Both the position numbers and the translations under genes were made by a program. From NCBI RefSeq assembly GCF_003634935.1, contig NZ_RBXO01000001.1:992001-1056000 (forward strand): 64,000 nucleotides of DNA. The letters are read 5' to 3'. A model generated the notes under the pieces. It saw nothing but the letters and a program-made list of their open reading frames with translations, was not told the origin of the DNA and did no database searches. Numbering within the stretch: the stretch's first letter is position 1; every line of letters begins with the position of its first letter. Source of the stretch: Saccharothrix australiensis. Lineage in GTDB: Bacteria > Actinomycetota > Actinomycetes > Mycobacteriales > Pseudonocardiaceae. Positions 1 through 7,710 of the stretch are shown here, one piece after another.

Positions 1-340
1 TGCCGTAGAAGGTGGCCATCGCGCCGAGCGGCGCGGTGTCCACTTCGTCGGCGTTGAGGCGGTCCATGTCGCACTTGTCGGTGCCGTACTTGAGCGGGTT
101 GTTGCACGTGTAGTAGCGGTAGGTCTTGGTCTTGCCGGTGGCGCGGGTGCCGATCATCGCCGCGCCGCACTTCGGGCAGGGCAGGTGGCCATGTAGTCCG
201 AGCCGTTGGCCGCGTGGGTGGTGGTGCTTTTCGGTGATGATCGCGGGGTGCGCGTCCTTGGCGATGATGTCCCGGAAGTGCATCTCGCCGATGGAGACTC
301 GGTTCTCCAGGATGGTCAGGACGCGTTTGAACACCCAGAG
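1..340 (-). pseudogene. Serine recombinase C-terminal remnant (left edge)
   Basis: Read on the minus strand, this encodes the end of a large serine recombinase. A recombinase-type segment containing LTILENRVSIGEMHFRDII is followed by a zinc-ribbon segment with LPCPKCGAAMIGT and a later YYTCNNP...KCDMDRL. The family brings a resolvase catalytic domain, a recombinase domain and a Zn beta-ribbon that contacts DNA. The stretch between the two segments is damaged: HAANGSDYMAT is readable only in another frame, and the expected linker is too short, so a deletion plus compensating frameshifts are likely. The catalytic N-terminal domain is not present, and the gene runs off the window at position 1. 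It abuts a truncated DUF6545-like gene on the other strand, as expected of a decayed element border. Confidence 0.7.
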
Positions 341-345
341 CGCGC

Positions 346-865
346 CTGGGGCTGCGCCTGCTGGGCGTGGGAAGCCTGGCCAGCCTGCTCTACGCCCTGC
401 TGCGGTTCCCCCGATCGGTGCCCGATGGGAAGCACGCCGAGCACACGCACGCCTGGCACCACTGTGGGAAGCGGTCACCGCGGTGGCCCCCGAACCCGTC
501 TACGGCAACGGCAACCGCGGAACCGATGACCGACTCCGCGTCCGGATCACCGAGATCCGCGACGTCCTCATCGGCCCACTGCACTCCTACCTCGATCCCG
601 CCCTCGTGCAACGCGTCACCCGACGAGCAGCCGAACTCGGCGAACCCGAACACCAGGCACAGGCCATCGGCGAAGCCGTCGCCGCCGCCGTCGAAGCCAA
701 GCGCCGCGGCCTCCCACCCCTGGACCCTCGCCCGTCGTCATCGGCGGAGCACCCGACGACGAAGAAGTCGCCCAACTCGTGCGCATCTCCGCCGCCCTGG
801 CCGGCTCTCCCGTCGTGACCACCGCCGTGAAGGAGTTCCAGCACCAGCATGACCACACCCCGTGA
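346..865 (+). pseudogene. Truncated, frameshifted DUF6545 (MAB_1171c-type) membrane protein
   Basis: Three consecutive reading frames are needed to read this. About 346-430 gives the end of a membrane helix (LGVGSLASLLYALLRFPR). About 450-727 gives the soluble domain (LAPLWEAVTAVAPEP, then TEIRDVLIGPLHSYLDP). 728-865 gives the tail ending KEFQHQHDHTP and a stop. This order matches the C-terminal half of actinobacterial DUF6545/MAB_1171c-like proteins, which normally carry several membrane helices first; those are absent. The stop at 863-865 overlaps the start of the next gene at 849, so the pair was probably translationally coupled. A shorter remnant of the same tail (EYQYQHDLA, ending at 7724) precedes the second copy of the downstream gene at 7711. 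The family name comes from pattern recognition only. Confidence 0.6.
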
Positions 866-1496
866 CACCACCGCAGTCCCTGTCCGTCACCGCCTCGCCT
901 GGCTCGCCACCGAGGTCTTCGCCCCGTGGGTGTGGGTGCTCGGGCTTCCCCTCGCCATCGCATGGCACGCGACCCGGCAACCACTCCCAGCACTGCTGTG
1001 GGGCCTGGTCGTGGGCATCACCGGATCGATCATCCCCATGCTCGTCATCGTGCGAGGCGCCCGTCGTGGCCGGTGGGACGGCCACCACGTCACCAACCGC
1101 GAAGGCCGGGTCGTCCCGTTCATCGCGTGCACCAGCTCGCTCGCGATCGGCGTTGCCGTCCTCGTGGTCGGGAACGCCCCTCACCAGATGCTGGCACTCG
1201 CCCTGGCGATGTTCGCCGCCCTGGTCACGTGCGTGGTCATCACCTTCGCCCTCCCCGTAGGAGGCACGCGCGGGTGGAAGATCTCACTGCACGCCGCAGT
1301 GGCCGCTGGCGCGTCCGTGATCCTGGTCGTTGCCTATGGACCCTGGCTTGCACTCTCGGCGCTCGCCGTCCTCCTCGTGGACTGGTCGAGGGTGGAACTC
1401 GGCGACCACACACGTGCACAGGTCATCTGGGGTTCCGTCGTGGGCGCTGTCGCAGGCGGCGCGGTCTATCTCTTGCTGCTGGACGCTCTGAACTGA
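849..1496 (+). CDS. PAP2-like integral membrane protein, copy 1
   Basis: This 215-residue protein has about five hydrophobic helices, for example around residues 24-45, 50-68, 95-130 and 145-175. It keeps degenerate landmarks of the PAP2/lipid-phosphatase fold: HHVTNREGRVVPF in the first loop, a KISLHAA segment in the position of the usual SGH box, and SRVELGDHTRAQVIWG near the end, matching SR-x5-H-x3-(D/Q). The family hydrolyses phospholipid or polyprenyl phosphates at the membrane; activity here is an inference because the first KxxxxxxRP box is not clear. The ATG lies inside the end of the upstream DUF6545 remnant. A paralogue with the same length and motifs lies at 7711-8355. Confidence 0.6.
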   Translation: MTTPRDTTAVPVRHRLAWLATEVFAPWVWVLGLPLAIAWHATRQPLPALLWGLVVGITGSIIPMLVIVRGARRGRWDGHHVTNREGRVVPFIACTSSLAIGVAVLVVGNAPHQMLALALAMFAALVTCVVITFALPVGGTRGWKISLHAAVAAGASVILVVAYGPWLALSALAVLLVDWSRVELGDHTRAQVIWGSVVGAVAGGAVYLLLLDALN

Positions 1497-1508
1497 TGAA
1501 GTAGCGTA

Positions 1509-2414
1509 ATGCAGAGGGATGATGGGCAACCGGAGCCGCTGGTGCGCGAAATCGGCGTGACCGCCCCGTCCCCTCTCGTGCAACTGCACGACGAGAGGTT
1601 GGACGGCCTCGGGATCAGCCTGCACCTCAAGCGGGACGATCTCATCCACCGCGATCTGCGCGGGAACAAGTGGCGCAAGCTGCGGCCAAACCTGGAAGCC
1701 GCCCGTCGACAAGGACATACCCGCCTGCTGACATTCGGTGGTGCGTTCTCCAACCACCTCGCCGCGACCGCTGCCGCAGGGCGCCTGTACGGGTTCGACA
1801 CAGTAGGTGTCGTGCGCGGTGAAGAACACCGGCCGTTGAACGATGTTCTCACGGGCGTCGTGCGGCACGGTATGACGTTGACGTACCTTGATCGCGCCAG
1901 TTACCGACGCAAGGCCGATCCAAACGTCATCTCCGGACTCCGGAAGCGTTTCGGCGACTTCTACCTCATCCCCGAAGGTGGGAGCAATGCTTTGGCGGTC
2001 CAAGGCTGTACGGAGATCTCCCGCGAAATCGGTAGTGGGTTCGACATCATCTGTTGCCCTTGCGGGACCGGTGGTACGCTCGCAGGTATCGCAGCGGGAC
2101 TGACACCTCATCAGCGCGCAATCGGGTTCTCGGTCCTGAAAGGTGGAGATTTTCTGGCAGGCGAGGTTCGACGCCTGCAATCCGAGGCTTTCGGGTTCAT
2201 GCGAGGGAACTGGTCGGTAGAATCGGAGTTTCATTTTGGCGGGTTCGCCAAAAGGGCGGCTGCTCTCGACGACTTCATCGCGGACTTCCGACAGCGCCAC
2301 TCGCTCGACCTGGACTGGGTCTACGTCGCCAAGATGATGTACGGGATCTTTTCGCTCGCGTGTCGAGGAAGTTTTCCGGACGGGAGTCGCCTGGTGGCAG
2401 TGGTGACGGGCTGA
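1509..2414 (+). CDS. PLP-dependent ACC deaminase / D-cysteine desulfhydrase family protein
   Basis: A fold-type II PLP enzyme of 301 residues. The N-terminal part carries LKRDDLIHRDLRGNKWRKL, where the lysine of GNKWRK is the expected Schiff-base lysine, followed by GGAFSNHLAATAAAG, the phosphate/substrate loop. CCPCGTGGTLAGIAAGL is the PLP-phosphate glycine loop. Family members deaminate ACC or D-cysteine or desulfhydrate related amino acids; the substrate cannot be told from sequence. The C-terminus stops at LVAVVTG, a few residues short of the usual HTGG...G ending, so the end may be eroded. No clear ribosome-binding site precedes ATG 1509; GTG at 1542 has GGAG six bases upstream and may be the true start. 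It ends one base before the convergent XRE gene. Confidence 0.75.
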   Translation: MQRDDGQPEPLVREIGVTAPSPLVQLHDERLDGLGISLHLKRDDLIHRDLRGNKWRKLRPNLEAARRQGHTRLLTFGGAFSNHLAATAAAGRLYGFDTVGVVRGEEHRPLNDVLTGVVRHGMTLTYLDRASYRRKADPNVISGLRKRFGDFYLIPEGGSNALAVQGCTEISREIGSGFDIICCPCGTGGTLAGIAAGLTPHQRAIGFSVLKGGDFLAGEVRRLQSEAFGFMRGNWSVESEFHFGGFAKRAAALDDFIADFRQRHSLDLDWVYVAKMMYGIFSLACRGSFPDGSRLVAVVTG

Positions 2415-3446
2415 TCAAAACTTCCCGGAGTAGGTGTTCTGGGCGGATCGTGATATATCGGAGCCGCACCACGTCAACTCCCAATCACCGTTGTTGATGG
2501 CGAAGTCTCGGCCGAAGCCAACCCACTTGCCGCACATCCTCCTGCCGCTGGGGTCCACGATCATCTGAAGTGTGCCGTGGTAAACCGCGCCACCGTAGTA
2601 TCCTGTCGGTGAGGTTCGCTCTCTCCACGACCCGGAAACCACGGAGGCGGCGACGCTCAGGTCAAGTCGCAGCTCTGAACCTGTCGAATGCGGCAGGCTG
2701 TGCCCGGTAAGGCTCCGATCCTCCTGTTGGAGGACTACGTAGTGCTGCCCGACGAAGTTCTGGCCCCGACCACTGCTGGGGTACACGTAGCGGCTGTGCC
2801 AAATGCCGGTGTAGACTGCTTGGTTCCCGTGCAGGTCCCTCTTGAAGGAGCCCGAGGCTTCGTCGGTGGGCGCACCCAGGCCCGCCGTGGCCAATGTCAG
2901 GGCGGAACTGACCTTGAGGAGCAGCGCCCTTCGGGTCACCGGGCTGTTGCTGCTCTGAGCCCAGCCCCTTGCCATCTTGGCCATTTCTTCTACGTCAGTT
3001 TCCTCAAGTCGATCGATCAAAGTATCGATCGACTCCGACGACTGCATCTCCCTGGAGATGCGCGCCAGTTCCTTGCTTCTGCGGTAGGCGGCATCGGAAT
3101 ATCGGAAGTCTCCGCAGTCCCTCGTCAAATCGGCCACGCTGCACTCGTACAGCCGAGCCAACCGCGCCAGTACGTCGAGTGAAGGTGCGTAGCCGGTCGC
3201 CGAGGGCCACAACTCCCAATACGAAATGTTCTTCGCGGTCTTCGGGTCGTCCGGCCACTGAGCGTTCCACCGCTCAGCGGTGTCGCGCTGACTCCAGTCG
3301 TGAGCAACGCGCAACGCGACCCGCATGTTGAAGCCGTACTGGTCGGCAAAGATTTGAGCAATCTCGGCCCAAGTCTTCCCGTTGTTCCGCAGTTCGACGG
3401 ACTGAAGGCGCTGCTCCTGGCGCACACTGCGGACTGCTCGCGGCAT
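2415..3446 (-). CDS. XRE-type HTH regulator with a membrane/export segment and C-terminal domain of unknown function
   Basis: A 343-residue protein starting MPRAVRSVRQEQRLQSVEL. An open frame continues upstream, but GGGAGGGG lies just before this ATG and decides the start. The N-terminus (about 5-110) is a Cro/C1-type DNA-binding region (KTWAEIAQIFADQYGFN, then SLDVLARLARLYECSVADL). Residues about 165-195 hold an arginine pair and a hydrophobic run (VTRRALLLKVSSALTLATAG), resembling a membrane or Tat-like anchor. The remaining 140 residues are rich in beta-prone, aromatic and glycine positions (GQHYVVLQQEDRSLTGHSL; MIVDPSGRRMCGKWVGFG) and match nothing I recognise. This layout suggests a DNA-binding domain coupled to a sensor; membrane placement is an inference. 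Confidence 0.65.
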   Translation of the reverse strand: MPRAVRSVRQEQRLQSVELRNNGKTWAEIAQIFADQYGFNMRVALRVAHDWSQRDTAERWNAQWPDDPKTAKNISYWELWPSATGYAPSLDVLARLARLYECSVADLTRDCGDFRYSDAAYRRSKELARISREMQSSESIDTLIDRLEETDVEEMAKMARGWAQSSNSPVTRRALLLKVSSALTLATAGLGAPTDEASGSFKRDLHGNQAVYTGIWHSRYVYPSSGRGQNFVGQHYVVLQQEDRSLTGHSLPHSTGSELRLDLSVAASVVSGSWRERTSPTGYYGGAVYHGTLQMIVDPSGRRMCGKWVGFGRDFAINNGDWELTWCGSDISRSAQNTYSGKF

Positions 3447-3653
3447 GACCCCTCCCGCACTCTGGCTGCTTGCGACGGTAACGCCCGGTCGGGCAGGTGC
3501 AGAACCTCCCCGTGCGACTGGGACGAAGTGTCCCACAAGATCATAGTTGTAAAGGGTTCTTCTTCACGTCAACATGCCCTTTTCTTGTTCCTGGGCATCC
3601 GATACCGGGCCGGCCGACTGCGCACCGCTTCGACTCAACAGTCAGGGGTCTCG

Positions 3654-3935
3654 ATGTCGGATGCCTCCAAGGTACTTGCGTTGTGGCGCAACGGGAAGGT
3701 GGCGAGCCGCATGGAATTCTCGTGGGTTGTCATCAAAGCGTCGTCATCCTCAGTCAGCGCAGGAACGATCTCCAGGATCGCGAAGGCGCTGCGGGCAATG
3801 CCGATGGTGAAGTTCCCTACCGCCTATCGCCGGATGTGCGGGCCGAGTTGGCGAATGTGCGACCGACCGTGCGGATGTGCGGGTGGTAGCACGATGCGAA
3901 TCGTCCCGCACGGCAGAACACGGTGGTCGCGGTGA
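3654..3935 (+). CDS. Hypothetical small protein, doubtful
   Basis: A 93-residue frame starting MSDASKVLALWRNGKVA, preceded by AGGGG eight bases upstream. Its stop at 3933-3935 overlaps the GTG start of the zinc-finger gene in the arrangement GTGA, which is the best argument that it is real. The first half contains TISRIAKALRAMP, vaguely like a helix-turn-helix fragment. The second half is rich in Cys and Arg and looks less natural, and a different frame over 3820-3889 reads VRAELANVRPTVRM, so a frameshifted older gene is also possible. No family recognised. Confidence 0.3.
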   Translation: MSDASKVLALWRNGKVASRMEFSWVVIKASSSSVSAGTISRIAKALRAMPMVKFPTAYRRMCGPSWRMCDRPCGCAGGSTMRIVPHGRTRWSR

Positions 3936-4267
3936 GTCACTTGCGATGGACCGCGACACCGTTCCGTTGGTATCCACACGATGGAGTACGACATGCCATC
4001 CCCGCTGGACTGAAGGCAGGGGATTCGGGCATGACGTTGTGCGGTGAGGACGTCACGCTGCCGGCAGTGTGGCCGATTCTGCGCTGCGAGCCGGAGTGCT
4101 CGTTATGCGACAACGCTTGGCGTAGGGCCATCGGCGTGCAGACGCGTAACGAATTGCTGGCCCGCCGACCAGGCGAGCCGTCATCCCATCTCGGAGGCTG
4201 CGAGAACGACCTTCCTGTCTCCGGGCCGGAACCGCGGTCGAGCCGCTGCGAGCGCTCGGCATGTTGA
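3932..4267 (+). CDS. Small zinc-finger protein of actinomycete type
   Basis: A 111-residue protein beginning VSHLRWTATPFRWYPHDG. It has the arrangement common in small Pseudonocardiales proteins annotated only as zinc finger: an aromatic N-terminus, RHAI, then TLCGEDVTLP and CEPECSLCDNAWR, giving Cys-x(n)-Cys-x3-Cys-x2-Cys plus nearby His. These are usually encoded in accessory regions next to XRE regulators, as here. GTG 3932 was chosen because it overlaps the stop of the preceding frame by 4 bp; GTG 3923 in the same frame is possible. The tail after about residue 80 looks uninformative and may be an extension past a lost stop. The molecular role is unknown. Confidence 0.6.
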   Translation: MSHLRWTATPFRWYPHDGVRHAIPAGLKAGDSGMTLCGEDVTLPAVWPILRCEPECSLCDNAWRRAIGVQTRNELLARRPGEPSSHLGGCENDLPVSGPEPRSSRCERSAC

Positions 4268-4434
4268 TGTCGCGCGGGGGCAAACAGGACCGTGATCGGA
4301 GAAAGACCGTGAAGGGCGAGAGATGAGCGCCAACCAGTTGGTGTCGGAACGTGATGACGCGGTGTTCGGTGATTTCTTGAAGTTGGTGGTCAGTGAGGCT
4401 TCGCCGAAGTTGGCCGCTGTGATCCAAGTGGACG

Positions 4435-5259
4435 ATGGCGATCGAGCTGCGCGTATTGCCGGGATGGCTGCTGGATTTCGGCCACCGTACCGACGTGTTT
4501 ACCGTGGACGACGGCGCGCATGTGCGCGGGTTGCGCGTCGAAGAGGTCTTTTCGATGTTCGCGCCAGGTCACGGCGAGGTCCGTCTGGTCTGGGTGGAGC
4601 CGCGCACCTCCGACTCGGCGCAGTCCAAGCCTGATGGCCGGGAGGTTCCGCTATTCGCCGAGGGCGACCATCTCGATCCCACCCGGCCACTTGGGCCGCA
4701 GATCCTGCACCGACGGCGTGACGACCCTGTCCGTCTACAGGGCATGGCGTCCTTGAAGAAGGAGGCGGACGCTGGTGCCGGCATCGGCGAGCTGGCCAGG
4801 CGACACAGGCTGCATTCGAGCGTCGTCTCGCGCATGTTGAAGGCGGCGGAAGCGGAACTCGACCCGACCCGGCCCATCGGCCCTCAGATCATCCACCTGC
4901 CGTTGCAGCATCCGGTTCGTGTCGAAGGAGAAGCGATCGTCGCCAAGGAGTACCTCGCCGGTGTGAATCCGTCGGCGGTCGCGTCCCGCTTCGCCATGTC
5001 ACCGTACATGGTCCGCAGAGCTGTCGAACGTTTCCTCGGGAACAACCTCCTGCCCGAGCTTCCGATAGGCCCCCAAATCCGTACCCGTCGCTTGGACGAC
5101 CCGGTGAGATTGCGCGGCGAGGCCACTGTCGCGCACCAGTTCGTCAATGGCATCGACCGTCGGGAGCTGTGCCGTCGTCACAAGATTTCACAGCCGACAC
5201 TACATCGCTACCTGGTGCGGGCAGGTGTGCTCAACCCTGGGAAACAGGGCAGTGGTTGA
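4435..5259 (+). CDS. Protein with three tandem HTH-like GPQI repeats
   Basis: A 274-residue protein. Residues 1-75 form a domain I do not recognise (LRVLPGWLLDFGHRTDVFTV). Three repeats of about 62 residues follow, starting near residues 81, 142 and 203. Each begins P-(L/I)-GPQI, continues with a basic strand and D/H-PVR-x2-G, then an alpha-helical half with the order of an HTH: GELARRHRLHSSVVSRML, SAVASRFAMSPYMVRRAV, RELCRRHKISQPTLHRYL. Three DNA-binding units in a row are unusual. A second frame starts at 4323 with a good ribosome-binding site (AAGGGCGAG) and reads MSANQLVSERDDAVFGDFL before leaving this frame near 4435, so the gene may be frameshifted and its true N-terminus may be at 4323. 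Confidence 0.6.
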   Translation: MAIELRVLPGWLLDFGHRTDVFTVDDGAHVRGLRVEEVFSMFAPGHGEVRLVWVEPRTSDSAQSKPDGREVPLFAEGDHLDPTRPLGPQILHRRRDDPVRLQGMASLKKEADAGAGIGELARRHRLHSSVVSRMLKAAEAELDPTRPIGPQIIHLPLQHPVRVEGEAIVAKEYLAGVNPSAVASRFAMSPYMVRRAVERFLGNNLLPELPIGPQIRTRRLDDPVRLRGEATVAHQFVNGIDRRELCRRHKISQPTLHRYLVRAGVLNPGKQGSG

Positions 5260-5318
5260 GCTTTGGGGTACGCAGGTGCCAAGTCGACGCTGCCGTCTGT
5301 CAGTGCCGAGGGGTGACG

Positions 5319-5573
5319 ATGTCGTACACGGTCAGGCTGCGGGTGGAGGCGTTCGGGAAGGCCGTGTTGCTGGCGGGTTTCGCCTCCGACTACGCGCTTG
5401 CTGCCGCGATGGGTTTGAACCGTTCCACGGTGAAGAGGGTTCGGGACGGGGAGTTGCGTCCGGGGCCGGCGTTCATCGGTGGCGCGCTCAAGGCCCTCGC
5501 GCCGTTGGAGTTCGGCGACCTGTTCGAGATCGTCGCCGATCCGGCATCCCGGCGTCCAGGGCGCATCGCGTGA
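5319..5573 (+). CDS. Small helix-turn-helix protein
   Basis: An 84-residue protein, MSYTVRLRVEAFGKAVLLAG. Residues about 13-55 form an XRE/phage-repressor type HTH: FASDYALAAAMGLNRSTVKR is the recognition region, and GELRPGPAFIGGALKAL is the following helix pair. Proteins of this size and pattern act as phage or integrative-element regulators. GAGGGG precedes the ATG by five bases and supports this start over longer upstream frames. It lies about 60 bp after the three-repeat HTH protein and 110 bp before the prim-pol gene, consistent with a control gene of an integrated element. Confidence 0.65.
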   Translation: MSYTVRLRVEAFGKAVLLAGFASDYALAAAMGLNRSTVKRVRDGELRPGPAFIGGALKALAPLEFGDLFEIVADPASRRPGRIA

Positions 5574-5686
5574 ATCGGGCCGCACCATGTGACCCCGTTC
5601 CGCGTGGCGGTTTACGCGGAAGGAATCTCCGCCAGGGTCACCGGACCCTGTGCGGTTGTTCGTAGACGAGTTCGAGAGGTGAGGTA

Positions 5687-6265
5687 ATGCCAGGCACGGA
5701 GACGGACTGTCTGCCGGTCGATGAGAACCTGCGCGCCGCGCTGGACTATGCGGCGATGGGCTGGCCGGTGATCCCCGGAGCCGCCTGGGACGGGGGACGG
5801 TTCGTGGACCCGGCCACCGGCCGGCCGGTCGATCAGGTCCGGCTGCACCCGGTGGCCGAGGCCACCACGGATGTGGACGTGGTGCGCCGGTGGTGGGGCG
5901 CGCCGGGTGGGCACGTCCCCGCGGTGCTGGTGGTGACCGGCCCGTCGGTCGGCGTGGTGTCCATCCGCGAGGACCAGGCCCGGACGATCGTCGGGCACGC
6001 CTGGTTCCGGAGCCGGCCGACACCGGTCGCGGTCGCGTCCGGCCTCCCGGTCGCCTTCTTCCTCGTCCGACCGCCCAACCCCCCGGACCTGACGCGTGAC
6101 GACGTTCGGGTCTTCACCGAAGGTTCTGTGCTGCCGCTGCCACCGACCACCGTTGCCACGATCTCCACCAGCTGGCTGGTCTCGCCCGAAGAGTGCGGAC
6201 GGGTGCTGCTGCCCGCCGCCGAGCTGGCGGAGCTGTTGACCAGCCTGGAGGGAACGACCTCATGA
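5687..6265 (+). CDS. Prim-pol-like (bifunctional DNA primase/polymerase N-terminal) protein
   Basis: A 192-residue protein resembling the stand-alone prim-pol domain proteins of actinomycete integrative elements. The start region (ALDYAAMGWPVIPGAAW) is the typical opening strand-helix. DPATGRPVDQVRL and ATTDVDVVRRWWGAPGGHV follow, then LVVTGPSVGVVSIREDQ where active enzymes carry metal-binding acidic residues. Here the motif reads GVVSIRED rather than a clear DxD, so catalytic activity is doubtful. Spacing from the ribosome-binding site (GAGAGGTGAGGTA) supports the ATG. Its stop overlaps the next gene as ATGA, so the two form a coupled pair. Role is probably in element replication or regulation, by family only. 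Confidence 0.65.
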   Translation: MPGTETDCLPVDENLRAALDYAAMGWPVIPGAAWDGGRFVDPATGRPVDQVRLHPVAEATTDVDVVRRWWGAPGGHVPAVLVVTGPSVGVVSIREDQARTIVGHAWFRSRPTPVAVASGLPVAFFLVRPPNPPDLTRDDVRVFTEGSVLPLPPTTVATISTSWLVSPEECGRVLLPAAELAELLTSLEGTTS

Positions 6266-6591
6266 CCCACTCCACCGAATCCGAGCCGTTGTGGGACGAG
6301 GCCGGCTTCACCGCGTTCCTGCACGGGCTGGCCACCGACGACGCTCCGCGCCTGTTCGCGGTGGCCGTGGAGTACGGCCACCGCCACGACGGCCACATCG
6401 CCGCTTACGGCATGGCTTTCCACGACCACGCCGAGGTCATCTCCACCACCGGCGACTTCCGGGCGAGTTTGCAAACACCCGAGATCGCCCTGACCTACTT
6501 CGAGGACGACGGCACCACCCCGAGGCTCGTGTGGTTGCCGGATGCTCCGGTGCAGGCTGCCACCGTGGTGGGCACGACCAGTAGTAGGTAG
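6262..6591 (+). CDS. Hypothetical partner of the prim-pol-like protein
   Basis: A 109-residue acidic protein starting MTHSTESEPLWDEAGFTAFL, in a 4-bp ATGA overlap with the preceding gene. The rest alternates strands and short helices (RLFAVAVEYGHRHDGHIAAY, then ISTTGDFRASLQTPEIALTY). There is no signal peptide or membrane segment and no family I can name. Similar small proteins often follow prim-pol-like genes in actinomycete islands. Translational coupling suggests that the two are made in fixed ratio. Confidence 0.6.
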   Translation: MTHSTESEPLWDEAGFTAFLHGLATDDAPRLFAVAVEYGHRHDGHIAAYGMAFHDHAEVISTTGDFRASLQTPEIALTYFEDDGTTPRLVWLPDAPVQAATVVGTTSSR

Positions 6592-6857
6592 CGAGGTGAA
6601 CGCGTGGGAGCGCCGGCCGGGGCGGGCGCTCCCACGCATGGCGGGGACATTCAACACCTGTGGGCAGCGAAGACGGAGGCCGTCAGGGCACCCTCTCTTG
6701 CTGCCTCAGCCTGCTCCACGGGGTCCAACGGTCCTGATCAGCAGTTCCGGCCCCTGAGCAGCCACAACAGAGTTCTCATGGGGTGTAGTCAGGTCCACTC
6801 GTCTCGGGGTGAGGTGTGTCGGCGGAAAGCGTCGACCATCTCGCCTCGTCGTGTTTT

Positions 6858-6876
6858 GTGGGGGTGCGACCCCCAC
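6858..6876. other. GC-rich hairpin in a geneless stretch
   Basis: An 8-bp perfect stem, GTGGGGGT at 6858-6865 and ACCCCCAC at 6869-6876, with a 3-base loop. The stretch 6592-7097 otherwise holds no intact gene, only this hairpin, a second GC-rich run (6877-6905) and a recombinase-like remnant. No T-run follows on either strand, so terminator function is uncertain. Confidence 0.4.
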
Positions 6877-6904
6877 GCCCCGCCCGGAGGGCTTCGCCCC
6901 CGGA

Positions 6905-7035
6905 CCCCTGTGCCGTGGTCGCGTTGAGCGGTGGGTGCTTGAAGACGGGGCGGTGATCCTGCCCGGTCTCGTGGAGGTAGCGCTCGTTCTCCAGGATGGT
7001 CAGGATCGGATTGAACGTCCGCAGCGCGCCCCTGC
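6905..7035 (-). pseudogene. Second serine-recombinase-like remnant
   Basis: On the minus strand this reads TFNPILTILENERYLHETG followed by QDHRPVFKHPPLN. It resembles the recombinase domain of large serine recombinases and shares ILTILEN with the remnant at the left window edge. The DNA is also alike: CTCCAGGATGGTCAGGA occurs at both sites. No catalytic domain and no zinc ribbon are found. It marks the far side of the island between the two PAP2-like copies. Confidence 0.45.
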
Positions 7036-7097
7036 GGGCGCGGGGCTCCCGGCCGGGCGGTGGTCGGCGATCCGCGAGGTGGAGCGACTGGCGTGGG

Positions 7098-7574
7098 CTA
7101 GTCGAGCCGCAGGATGGTTTCCTCGATTTCGGCGTTCCGGGCGGGTGCGTAGGAGATCTCGGTGCCGACGGTCGTGAAGCCCGCCTTCCGCAACACCCTG
7201 AGCGATCCGAGGTTGTCGCAGGCGGCACGGGCGTACAAGGGCCGCCGGACCTCGACCGTGTCGAGGAACAGGGCGAGTGCTCGGCCGGCGATTCCTTGCC
7301 CCCAGGCCGAACGGTCGATCCAGTAGGTGATCTCGGTGTCGCCCTCCACGACGAAGCTGCCGATGCTGCCGACGAGGCGTCCGTCACGGGTCACCGCACG
7401 CAGGTTGGTGTCATCGGAGGCCCTGACCTTCGCCATGCGGGTGTCGAACGCTGCTCGGTCGTCGGGGTCCTTGGTGGTGAAGGCGGCCATCTGGACCGAT
7501 GCGGGGTCGCGCATCTGGTCGAACAGGGCGTCGAGGTCGGCATCCTCGACCGGCCGCAGTGCTACCTCCACCAC
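7098..7574 (-). CDS. GNAT-family N-acetyltransferase
   Basis: A 158-residue protein starting VVEVALRPVEDADLDALFDQ. It has the GNAT order: an N-terminal strand-helix, the central strands RDGRLVGSIGSFVVEG and TEITYWIDRS, then the acetyl-CoA pyrophosphate loop WGQGIAGRALALFL. The final strand is PLYARAACDNLGSLRVLRKAGF, the usual Asn-x2-Ser-x4-Lys-x-GF ending. The family moves an acetyl group from acetyl-CoA to an amine; the substrate is unknown. GTG 7574 was chosen because GGAGAA precedes it at a good distance; the open frame continues upstream without such a site. Transcription is toward the recombinase remnant. Confidence 0.8.
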   Translation of the reverse strand: MVEVALRPVEDADLDALFDQMRDPASVQMAAFTTKDPDDRAAFDTRMAKVRASDDTNLRAVTRDGRLVGSIGSFVVEGDTEITYWIDRSAWGQGIAGRALALFLDTVEVRRPLYARAACDNLGSLRVLRKAGFTTVGTEISYAPARNAEIEETILRLD

Positions 7575-7710
7575 TGATGTTCTCCTCACTCCGCCTGACC
7601 TCGCGGCGCAACGTATCAGTGGCATCCGACAATTCCGGCTTGGGTTGGTGACGAAGCTCACCTCGATAGCCGTGCGCCGTTTGTGGTCGGCGGGGAGTAC
7701 CAGTACCAGC

